From JTS-RE9 sp964649195 (lineage in GTDB: Bacteria > Planctomycetota > Phycisphaerae > Phycisphaerales > Phycisphaeraceae): 31,813 bases of DNA. The DNA is taken from contig CAZYPK010000045.1 of NCBI GenBank assembly GCA_964649195.1, positions 1-31,813 on the forward strand, given 5' to 3'. Below the pieces are notes generated by a model that saw only the letters and a list, made by a program, of their open reading frames with translations, did not search any database and was not told the origin of the DNA. The translations under genes were made by a program, and so were the position numbers. Below are positions 1-6,777 of this stretch, one piece after another. Numbering within the stretch: position 1 is the stretch's first letter; each line of letters begins with the position of its first letter.

Positions 1-160
1 TCCCGCCGAGCCGATCCGCTTTCGAGGCCCGCAGCGGGCCGATGAAAGCGGAACTCGTGTGGAAGGAAGATGAGCAGTTAACGGGTCGTGCAAGAATTTC
101 TTCACTCGGCCTTTGAGGCCTCGTGAAGAACGGCTCGGCAGGAGCCTCGCCCTCCCGCCC
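1..160. repeat. Two palindromic hairpins with shared GC-rich header (left window edge)
   Basis: Two foldbacks lie upstream of the first gene. Hairpin 1 has outer stem 15-23/44-52 (TCCGCTTTC with GAAAGCGGA) and inner stem 26-30/36-40 (GGCCC with GGGCC). Hairpin 2 has outer stem 98-105/123-130 (TTCTTCAC with GTGAAGAA) and inner stem 108-111/117-120. Each abuts a GCCGAGCCG-type header: 1-13 on the plus strand, and 131-160 read on the minus strand. The same header with a third stem sequence occurs at 31654-31718. The outer stems differ between copies but stay complementary. No gene is visible before 236. Confidence 0.7.
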
Positions 161-223
161 AAGGCTACATGCGATGGCGCTGGCGAGCGAGCCTCACCCT
201 TTCGATTCTTCCACCTTTGCCGC

Positions 224-229
224 TACAAT
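224..229 (+). promoter_or_regulatory. Candidate -10 box (TACAAT) close to the start codon
   Basis: TACAAT ends 6 nt before the ATG at 236. A very short or leaderless transcript would result if this is the -10 element. A weak TTCGAT lies 17 bp upstream at 201-206. The cysteine desulfurase gene has the same TACAATTC arrangement before its ATG, which makes it slightly more credible. This is inference from sequence only. Confidence 0.3.
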
Positions 230-235
230 TCGGGG

Positions 236-3200
236 ATGATCAAGCATGTGAAGATTCTCCCGTATTCCTGGCGGACTTGCGCCTTTGTCTTCGGGCTGCT
301 CGGCGCGGCCATGATCGCCGCGGCTGATCCGGCGGTTCAACTTCCCGACAGGATCGAATTCAATCGCGATGTTCGCCCCATTCTTTCCGACACCTGTTTC
401 AAATGTCATGGCTTCGACCCCGGCTCGCGCAAGGCGGACCTGCGGCTGGATCGCCGGGAGGAGGCGCTGATCAGGCGTGATGATGACACCACGCCCATCG
501 TGCCGGGCAAGCCGTTGGAGAGTTCGATCTATCAGCGGCTGATCACCGATGACAGGACCGAACTGATGCCGCCGCCCAGGGCGAAGATTCCGCTGTCGCC
601 CAGGCAGATTGCGATCATCAAAAAATGGATCGGGCAAGGGGCCGAGTACGAACCGCACTGGGCCTATCTGCCGGTGAAGGCGCCCGCGCTGCCGGCGGTG
701 AACGAGGCGAATGCGAAGCTGGTTCGCAATCCGATCGATCGTTTCATTCTCGCGCGGCTGGAACGCGAAGGATTATCCCCATCGGCACAGGCGACCAACG
801 AGAAATTGATCCGCCGGGTGACGCTCGACCTCACCGGCCTGCCGCCAACGCCGGAGGAAGTGGCGGCATTCCTGAAGGAATGCGAGGAGGAAAATCGAGG
901 CGAACCCGGGGCGCGGACCGCCGTCCCTCTGATACCCGACACCCGATACCCGACACCCGCCGCTTATTCCCGTCTCGTCGATCGCCTGCTCGCCTCGCCT
1001 GCCTATGGCGAGCGCATGGCGTGGGACTGGCTCGATGCGGCACGCTATGCCGACAGCAACGGCTACCAGGGCGATGGCGAGCGGACCATGTGGCCCTGGC
1101 GCGACTGGGTGGTCAGCGCGTTCAACCGCAACATGCCTTACGACCAGTTTACGATTGAGCAGATCGCCGGCGACCTGCTGCCGGCGGATGAAATCTCAAA
1201 TTTCAAATCTCAAATTTCAAATCTCAAATCTGAAATCTCCAATCCCCATGCCATCCCCCCCAATCCGCAATCCGCAATCCGAAATCCGAAATCTCCCTGG
1301 CTTCCCACCACTTCCTTCGAGCGCAAGCTCGCCACCGGCTTCAACCGCAATCACATGATCAACGGCGAAGGCGGCCGCATCGCCGAGGAAAACCGCATCG
1401 AGTATGTCTTCGACCAGTCCGAAACGGTCGGCACCGTCTGGCTCGGCCTCACCTTCAACTGCTGCCGGTGCCACGATCACAAGTTCGACCCGCTTTCGCA
1501 GAAGGATTACTACAGCCTCTTCGCCTTCTTCGACCAGACCCCCGTCACCGGCGGCGGCGGCGACCCGGCCACGCCGCCCAACTTGGAAGTGCTCAGCGAT
1601 GCCCAGCGAGAGCGGATCGCGCTGCTCGAATCGAACATCAACAAACTCAACGCAAGCTTCAGTGAACGACAAAAGGAACTCGCCGCCGCGAATCATCGGC
1701 GCGAAGCCGAGGCGCTCAAGGAACTCGACAAGGAACCTTGGCACATCCTCAAACCCACTGCGATGAAGGCGGTCCATCAGGAACTCAAATCGCTCGATGA
1801 CGAGTCCATCCTCGCGCACGGCCCCAACCCCGCCAACGACACCTACACGCTCACCTTCGCCTCTTCGCCCCTTCGCATCACCGGCCTGCGCCTCGAAGCC
1901 CTGCGCCACGAATCCATGACGCACGGCGGCATCGCCCGCTCCGACAGCGGCAACTTCGTCCTCACCGAAATCGAAGTGCGCATCGTTCCCCAAGATCCCC
2001 CGGCAGACTCATCCATCGCCAAACTGCCTGTCATCAGGATCGCTTCCGCGAACGCGACCTACGAACAGGGCAACTTCAAGATCGGAACGGCCTTCGACGG
2101 CAAGCCGGGCACAGGCTGGGCGATCTGGGAAGGCAAGCCGGTGAACCGCGATCATGAAGCGGTGTTTCGCTTCGCGCAGCCGATCGCGCTCAAGGATGGC
2201 GAAACGCTTTCCATCACGCTTCGCCACGACTCGCCGCACGCCAGTCACAACCTCGGCCGCTTTCGTCTGTCGATCACCGATACGGCAAAGCCTTCGCTGA
2301 CGCCGGGAAACCAACAGCTTGTCGATGCCCTGAAAACCCCTGGAAACAAGCGGAATCCGCAGCAGATGAAACTCGTGGCCGATCACCTGAAGGTGCAGGA
2401 TGAACCTTCGCGCAAACTCGGTGAAGAGATTGAGAAGGCGAGGAAGTCGCTGGCCGACCTTCGCAAGGGTGCGGTGAAGGTGATGATCATGCAGGACATG
2501 GCGTCGCCGCGCAAGACGTTCATGCTCGACAAAGGCATCTACACGAGCCGGCTGGCGGAAGTGACCGCCGCCACGCCGGGCGTGTTGCCGCCGATGGCCG
2601 AGGGTGAGCCGCGCAATCGGCTGGGGCTGGCGCGGTGGCTGGTGGCGCCGGAGAATCCGCTGATGGCCCGCGTCACCATCAACAGGCTCTGGGCCCAGTT
2701 CATGGGCATCGGCCTGGTGAAGACCATCGAGGACTTTGGCATCCAAAGCGAACTGCCCATCCATCAGGAACTGCTCGACTGGCTTGCCGCCGAGTTCGTC
2801 CGCTCCGGCTGGGACGTGAAGCACATGGTGAAACTCATCGTCACCAGCCACGCCTACCGCCAGTCGTCGAAGGTCACGCCGCAACTGCTCGAGCGCGATC
2901 CTGACAATCGCCTGCTGGCCCGCGCGCCGCGTTATCGCATGCCTTCGTGGATGATCCGCGACCAGGCGCTGGCCGCTGGCGGCCTGCTCGTCAATCGAGT
3001 CGGCGGCCCGCCGGTGAAGCCGTATCAACCCGCAGGCATCTGGGAGGAGGCGACCTTCGGCACCAAGAAATACGTGCAGGACAAGGGCGAGGCGCTCTAC
3101 CGCAGAAGCATCTACATCTTCTGGCGCCGCATCGTCGGCCCGACCATGTTCTTCGATACCGCGGCCCGGCAGATCTGCACCGTGAAACAGCTCCGCACCA

Positions 3201-3550
3201 ACTCGCCGCTGCACGCGCTGACCACGCTCAACGACATTGCCTATGTCGAAGCGGCACGGGCGATGGCGCAGCGCGTGATCCTCACGGCAGGTGATGATCG
3301 GCAGGCGCGAATCGATCTTGCTTATCGTCTCGCGCTTTCGCGCAGCGCGGGCGCGGAGGAGAAGTCCATTTTGACCGCCGCCATCGAGCGCGTGCGGAAG
3401 GAATTCGCCGCCGACCTCGAAGGAGCGAAAAAGCTGCTGAAAACAGGCGAATCCCCGCGCGATGAGAAGATCGACGCGGTTGAACATGCGACATGGACGG
3501 TGATCTGCAACCTGATTCTGAATCTGGACGAGGCGCTGACGAAGGAGTGA
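236..3550 (+). CDS. PSCyt1-DUF1549-DUF1553 domain protein (planctomycete cytochrome-like, cassette A)
   Basis: 1104 aa from the ATG at 236. I preferred this start because it opens with a basic stretch and hydrophobic signal segment (about residues 12-30) and lies just after a TACAAT box; the longer upstream frame is repeat-derived. A PSCyt1 c-type heme motif, C54-x-x-C57-H58, lies near the N-terminus. The DUF1549 (PSCyt2) region follows, with a second C-x-x-C-H at C409/C412/H413 in the context CHDHKFDP. DUF1553 (PSD1) occupies the C-terminal third (RVTINRLWAQ to the end). These families abound in Planctomycetota, are exported, and usually precede DUF1501 genes; their function is not established, though roles in polysaccharide or sulfated glycan use are often suggested. 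Two heptamer arrays (931-958 and 1191-1295) are translated within DUF1549; the inverted paralog at 28213-31470 lacks the first and has only a degenerate counterpart of the second. Confidence 0.9.
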   Translation: MIKHVKILPYSWRTCAFVFGLLGAAMIAAADPAVQLPDRIEFNRDVRPILSDTCFKCHGFDPGSRKADLRLDRREEALIRRDDDTTPIVPGKPLESSIYQRLITDDRTELMPPPRAKIPLSPRQIAIIKKWIGQGAEYEPHWAYLPVKAPALPAVNEANAKLVRNPIDRFILARLEREGLSPSAQATNEKLIRRVTLDLTGLPPTPEEVAAFLKECEEENRGEPGARTAVPLIPDTRYPTPAAYSRLVDRLLASPAYGERMAWDWLDAARYADSNGYQGDGERTMWPWRDWVVSAFNRNMPYDQFTIEQIAGDLLPADEISNFKSQISNLKSEISNPHAIPPNPQSAIRNPKSPWLPTTSFERKLATGFNRNHMINGEGGRIAEENRIEYVFDQSETVGTVWLGLTFNCCRCHDHKFDPLSQKDYYSLFAFFDQTPVTGGGGDPATPPNLEVLSDAQRERIALLESNINKLNASFSERQKELAAANHRREAEALKELDKEPWHILKPTAMKAVHQELKSLDDESILAHGPNPANDTYTLTFASSPLRITGLRLEALRHESMTHGGIARSDSGNFVLTEIEVRIVPQDPPADSSIAKLPVIRIASANATYEQGNFKIGTAFDGKPGTGWAIWEGKPVNRDHEAVFRFAQPIALKDGETLSITLRHDSPHASHNLGRFRLSITDTAKPSLTPGNQQLVDALKTPGNKRNPQQMKLVADHLKVQDEPSRKLGEEIEKARKSLADLRKGAVKVMIMQDMASPRKTFMLDKGIYTSRLAEVTAATPGVLPPMAEGEPRNRLGLARWLVAPENPLMARVTINRLWAQFMGIGLVKTIEDFGIQSELPIHQELLDWLAAEFVRSGWDVKHMVKLIVTSHAYRQSSKVTPQLLERDPDNRLLARAPRYRMPSWMIRDQALAAGGLLVNRVGGPPVKPYQPAGIWEEATFGTKKYVQDKGEALYRRSIYIFWRRIVGPTMFFDTAARQICTVKQLRTNSPLHALTTLNDIAYVEAARAMAQRVILTAGDDRQARIDLAYRLALSRSAGAEEKSILTAAIERVRKEFAADLEGAKKLLKTGESPRDEKIDAVEHATWTVICNLILNLDEALTKE
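931..958 (+). repeat. Heptamer array GATACCC/GACACCC inside coding sequence
   Basis: Four exact 7-bp units alternate GATACCC and GACACCC within the DUF1549 gene and encode part of the peptide PDTRYPTPA. The paralogous protein goes from KDTSKDAYEK straight into LVDRLLASP here, so this gene has roughly 15-20 extra residues. The same unit, inverted, forms arrays at 9182-9209 and 9371-9394. Confidence 0.85.
1191..1295 (+). repeat. 15-unit heptamer array (AAATCTC family) translated in frame
   Basis: Fifteen consecutive 7-bp units, mostly AAATCTC, AAATTTC, CAATCCG or AAATCCG, occupy exactly 105 bp, so 35 codons are added without a frameshift. The encoded peptide has a 7-residue period of the type NLKSQIS. 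The plus strand of the array has no stop codon in any frame; the reverse strand (GAGATTT) contains TGA. The array lies between the conserved blocks AGDLL and FNRNHMINGEGG. Confidence 0.9.
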
Positions 3551-3559
3551 TGCGCCGTC

Positions 3560-3598
3560 TTGATCCATCGGCGACCTGCCAATAGAATGCTTAAAGCA
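3560..3598 (+). promoter_or_regulatory. Sigma-70-type promoter with palindromic operator of the TA operon
   Basis: TTGATC (3560-3565) and TAGAAT (3583-3588) are spaced by 17 bp, a good -35/-10 pair. Immediately downstream is the palindrome TGCTTAAAGCA (3588-3598). It overlaps a tandem direct repeat, TTAAAGCATGT / TTTAACCATGT (3591-3612, 9 of 11 identical). This position fits an operator for autorepression by the Phd/YefM antitoxin, as known for that family. The binding itself is inference. Confidence 0.5.
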
Positions 3599-3624
3599 TG
3601 TTTTAACCATGTATGGAGAGCATC

Positions 3625-3924
3625 ATGATCAAAGTGGACAACATCCATCCCCTGTCCGATTTTCAGCGGAACGCCAGGTCGCACATTGAAATGTTGAAGA
3701 AGTCGGGACAGCCGCACGTGTTGACCGTCAACGGCAAGGCGGAACTGATCGTGCAGGACGCCAAGGCATACGAGCGGCTGATGTCGCTGCTCGATGAGGC
3801 CGACGCCATCGCCGGCATCCGAGAAGGCCTGGAGCAGAAGGATCGCGGCGAAGGGAGGCCTGCCAAGGAGGTTTTCGCCCGCATTCGCAGGAGGGTCAAA
3901 CGGATGGTCGGGGAGAGGAAATGA
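3625..3924 (+). CDS. Type II antitoxin, Phd/YefM family
   Basis: 99 aa. The ATG at 3625 is preferred over the one at 3613 because GGAG sits 6 nt before it. The N-terminal part (IKVDNIHPLSDFQRNARSHI) and the stretch LTVNGKAELIVQDAKAYERL match the Phd/YefM DNA-binding antitoxin fold. The C-terminus is basic, unlike many antitoxin tails. The stop codon overlaps the next start by 4 bp (ATGA), the usual translational coupling in TA operons. The likely role is to neutralise the partner ParE/RelE-like toxin and repress the promoter just upstream. The pair lies between a DUF1549 gene and its usual DUF1501 neighbour, so it is probably a later insertion. Confidence 0.88.
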   Translation: MIKVDNIHPLSDFQRNARSHIEMLKKSGQPHVLTVNGKAELIVQDAKAYERLMSLLDEADAIAGIREGLEQKDRGEGRPAKEVFARIRRRVKRMVGERK

Positions 3925-4226
3925 AGTATCGCGTCATCATCCAGGCGCGGGCGGACGCGGATGCATCGGAGATTTACCACCGCATCCATCAGGAGGCTCC
4001 CTTGAATGCCGACCGATGGCTCAAGGCGCTGTGGGCGACCATCGAATCGCTGGAAGACATGCCGCGACGATGCAGGAAGGCGGCCGAGAGCAGACGATTC
4101 AGACGCGACATTCGGCAGATCATGCACGGCGTGTACCGAATCCTGTTTGAGATCGACAAGGACGAGGTGCACATCGTGCATATCCGGCATGGAGCTCGGC
4201 GTTACATGAAACCCGATGAGATTTGA
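3921..4226 (+). CDS. Type II toxin, ParE/RelE superfamily
   Basis: 101 aa. It starts KYRVIIQARADADASEIY and ends with YRILFEIDKDEVHIVHIRHG followed by a basic tail, the normal pattern of ParE/RelE toxins (about 90-105 aa: beta strand, two helices, then a sheet). It overlaps the antitoxin gene by 4 bp. RelE members cleave ribosome-bound mRNA and ParE members inhibit gyrase; the sequence does not let me choose with confidence, although the length and the RHGARRYM tail look more ParE-like. The gene is intact. Confidence 0.88.
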   Translation: MKYRVIIQARADADASEIYHRIHQEAPLNADRWLKALWATIESLEDMPRRCRKAAESRRFRRDIRQIMHGVYRILFEIDKDEVHIVHIRHGARRYMKPDEI

Positions 4227-4242
4227 ACCACAGGAACTGCCA

Positions 4243-4347
4243 GTGAACCCCATCCTCGAACATCATCGTCATCTCACCCGCCGGGAGATTCCCGGGCGCG
4301 GCTCCGCCGCCGTCGGACTCGGAATAGAATCCCCAAGTGCGCCTTGA
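4243..4347 (+). pseudogene. Truncated copy of the DUF1501 gene 5' end
   Basis: Positions 4244-4322 match 5232-5310 over 79 bp with only three C/T differences. This covers the Tat-signal start of the downstream DUF1501 gene. The start codon is GTG here and ATG downstream. After the homology ends the frame continues only to a TGA at 4345-4347, giving 34 residues. It is a relic produced by duplication or insertion, with the DUF4058 gene lying between the two copies. A functional peptide is unlikely. Confidence 0.85.
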
Positions 4348-4388
4348 TGCGTGTGTGTCGGTTCGATGATCGAATGTGAGCTACCGCG

Positions 4389-5210
4389 ATGCCCTCACCC
4401 TTTCCAGGCATGGACCCGTTCCTCGAACATCCTTCGATGTTCGCGGATCTGCATGGCCGCCTCAACGGCGGCATCAGCGAGTCGCTTCAACAACTGCTCC
4501 CCGATTCCTATTTCGCGGTGATGGGTGAGCGGGTTTTCGTCGAGACCTCCGAGCGGTACATCGAGCCCGATGTGCATGTCAGCATCGGTCGCGGCGGTCG
4601 CGGGCGTTCATCGAACGGGTCGCGCGCCGCGGCGGTGCTTGACCGTCCCCGCTCCGAGCCTTTTCGGATCGAGATTCCGCATGATGAGCGGCGCGAGACG
4701 TTTGTCGAAGTCCGCTCGAAAACCGGCGGCGGGCAGGAACGCATCGTCACGGTGATCGAGGTTTTGAGCATCGCCAACAAGACGCCGGGCGCCAAGGGGC
4801 GGAAACTGTACCGCCGCAAGCAGGAGGAAATGCGGGACGCCGACATCAACCTGGTGGAGATCGATCTGCTCCGCGGCGGCGGGCACACGACGGCATCACC
4901 GCCGGAAAAGCTGCGCCGCAAGGCCGGGCCGTTCGACTATCACGTCTGCGTGCGTTTGTTCGGGCAACTGGGCGACTGCCTCGTTTATGCCAACCGCCTC
5001 GAAGAACCGTTGCCGGTGATCGCCATCCCGCTGCTTCCGGCCGACGGATCGGTGGATGTGAATCTGCAAGCTGTTTTTGATCGCTGTTACGATGCCGGGC
5101 CATACAGGCGGCGCATCGACTATTCCCAGGCCCCGCCGCCGCCGGCGCTGGGAACCAGGCGAATGCGGTGGATGCGGAAGTTGATCAGGAACGTTCAAAC
5201 GCACCGTTAA
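4389..5210 (+). CDS. DUF4058 family protein
   Basis: 273 aa, of family-typical length. The N-terminus MPSPFPGMDPFLEHP is the hallmark of DUF4058, found mainly in Cyanobacteria and Planctomycetota and often in multiple copies. The function is not established. The core resembles a PD-(D/E)xK or Uma2-like nuclease arrangement: D61 in YIEPDVHV, E124 in VIEVLS, K131 in IANK, then a YRRKQEEM helix and a LVEIDLLR strand. That reading is inference and needs structure prediction. The gene lies between a DUF1501 5' fragment (4243) and the intact DUF1501 gene, flanked by a 79-bp direct repeat, which suggests it was inserted. Confidence 0.85.
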   Translation: MPSPFPGMDPFLEHPSMFADLHGRLNGGISESLQQLLPDSYFAVMGERVFVETSERYIEPDVHVSIGRGGRGRSSNGSRAAAVLDRPRSEPFRIEIPHDERRETFVEVRSKTGGGQERIVTVIEVLSIANKTPGAKGRKLYRRKQEEMRDADINLVEIDLLRGGGHTTASPPEKLRRKAGPFDYHVCVRLFGQLGDCLVYANRLEEPLPVIAIPLLPADGSVDVNLQAVFDRCYDAGPYRRRIDYSQAPPPPALGTRRMRWMRKLIRNVQTHR

Positions 5211-5230
5211 GCGACAAGGTTTTCAACGAC

Positions 5231-6709
5231 ATGAACCCCATCCTCGAACATCATCGTCATCTCACCCGCCGGGAGATTCTCGGGCGTGGTTCCGCCGCCG
5301 TCGGACTCGGTGTGCCTGCGCTGGCGGCGCTGCTTGCGAAGGACGGGCTGGCCGTGCCATCATCATCCGCGTCTTCGCGGCCCTACCCCGGCATCGATTC
5401 GCTGCCTCATCATGCCGCCAAGGCGAAGCATGTGATCTACCTCTTTCAGAACGGCGCGCCGACGCATGTCGATACCTTCGACTACAAGCCCGAACTGCAT
5501 CGTCTGCACGGGAAGCCGGTGCCCGATTCCTTCATCAAAGGCAAACGCTTCTCGACGATGACCGGCAACGCCTCCGGTAAACTGATGCTCGCGCCGATCG
5601 AACCTTTCAAGCAGTACGGCAGGAGCGGCGCCCATGTCAGCAACCTGATGCCGCACACCGCCAAGGTCGTCGATGAACTCTGCTTCATCAAGAGCATGCA
5701 CACCGAAGCGGTCAATCATGCGCCGGCGATTTCGTTCCTGCTTTCCGGCGGCGAGATTCCCGGAAGGCCGACGCTGGGGGCATGGCTCAGCTACGGCCTG
5801 GGCAGCGAGAGCGAAAACCTGCCCGCCTTCGTCGCCATGACTTCCATCAGCAAAGGCACTTCGTGCGGCCAGATTTTCTACGATTTCTACTGGGGATCAG
5901 GCTTCCTTCCTTCGCGCCATCAGGCCGTGAAGTTCCGCGGCGGCGGTGATCCCGTGCTCTACCTTTCCAACCCCGATGGCCTGTCGCGATCCATGAGACG
6001 CGGCCAACTCGATGACCTGGCCAGGCTCAACGAACTGAAGCTCAAGGAGTATGGCGACCCGGAAATCGCCTCGCGCATTTCGCAATATGAAATGGCTTAT
6101 CGCATGCAGGCCAGCGTGCCGGAGCTGACCGATTTTTCCACGGAGCCGCAATCGGTGCTCGACATGTACGGCCCTTCCGTGCGCGAGCAAGGCACGTATG
6201 CCTACAACTGCCTGATGGCCCGCCGTCTGGTGGAGCGAGGCGTGCGCAGCGTGCAGGTGATGCACGCCGGCTGGGATCAGCACAACAGTCTCACGACGGA
6301 ACTTTACAACCAATGCCGCGACACCGATCAGCCCTCGGCGGCGCTGGTCGCCGATCTGAAACAGCGCGGCCTGCTCGATGACACGCTCGTCATCTGGGGC
6401 GGCGAGTTTGGCCGGACGCCTTTCATTCAGGGCGACATCAACAACCGGCCGCGCTGGGGCCGCGATCATCATCCTTATGCGTTCACCATCTGGATGGCGG
6501 GCGGCGGCGTGAAGGCGGGCACGACCTACGGCGCATCGGATGACCTGGGCATGAACGTGGCCGGCGATCCCGTTCACGTACACGACCTGCAAGCGACGAT
6601 CCTGCATCAGTTGGGCATCGACCACGAACGATTGACCTATCGATTCCAGGGCAGGCAGTTCCGCCTGACCGATGTGCATGGGCATGTGGTCAAAGGTGTG
6701 CTCGCGTGA
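5231..6709 (+). CDS. DUF1501 family exported protein (cassette A)
   Basis: 492 aa from the ATG at 5231. Upstream in-frame codons overlap the DUF4058 gene and are not expected to be used. The N-terminus TRREILGRGSAAVG is a twin-arginine (Tat) signal with R13-R14 and a following hydrophobic segment. Family blocks in order are YLFQNGAPTHVDTFD, VMHAGWDQH, WGGEFGRTP, GRDHHPYAFTIWMAGGG and the C-terminal YRFQGRQFRLTDVHG. DUF1501 proteins belong to the alkaline phosphatase/sulfatase-like superfamily and usually pair with DUF1549/DUF1553 cytochrome-like proteins. The pairing suggests joint work in the periplasm, but the substrate is unknown. A hairpin follows 24 nt after the stop. Confidence 0.9.
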   Translation: MNPILEHHRHLTRREILGRGSAAVGLGVPALAALLAKDGLAVPSSSASSRPYPGIDSLPHHAAKAKHVIYLFQNGAPTHVDTFDYKPELHRLHGKPVPDSFIKGKRFSTMTGNASGKLMLAPIEPFKQYGRSGAHVSNLMPHTAKVVDELCFIKSMHTEAVNHAPAISFLLSGGEIPGRPTLGAWLSYGLGSESENLPAFVAMTSISKGTSCGQIFYDFYWGSGFLPSRHQAVKFRGGGDPVLYLSNPDGLSRSMRRGQLDDLARLNELKLKEYGDPEIASRISQYEMAYRMQASVPELTDFSTEPQSVLDMYGPSVREQGTYAYNCLMARRLVERGVRSVQVMHAGWDQHNSLTTELYNQCRDTDQPSAALVADLKQRGLLDDTLVIWGGEFGRTPFIQGDINNRPRWGRDHHPYAFTIWMAGGGVKAGTTYGASDDLGMNVAGDPVHVHDLQATILHQLGIDHERLTYRFQGRQFRLTDVHGHVVKGVLA

Positions 6710-6733
6710 GATGAACGCAGACAATTATTTAGC

Positions 6734-6751
6734 CGTTCGCCTCGGCGAACG
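6734..6751 (+). terminator. Post-stop hairpin CGTTCGCC/GGCGAACG
   Basis: A perfect 8-bp stem with a TC loop begins 24 nt after the DUF1501 stop, preceded by ATTTAGC. There is no U-tract. The same element, with one compensatory base-pair change, lies 24 nt after the stop of the DUF1549 gene of cassette B (28171-28188), in the same orientation relative to transcription. It may be a terminator or mRNA 3'-end element, or a palindromic repeat. Confidence 0.5.
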
Positions 6752-6777
6752 AGCGCATCGCATATCACGCATCATCA

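Noticed and set aside
1191..1295. CRISPR-like array
   Set aside because: Units are contiguous 7-mers without spacers, and no cas gene is present.
2009..3610. 533-codon open frame on the minus strand
   Set aside because: Antisense to the cassette A DUF1549/DUF1553 gene; the composition (His/Arg-rich) is that of a mirror frame.
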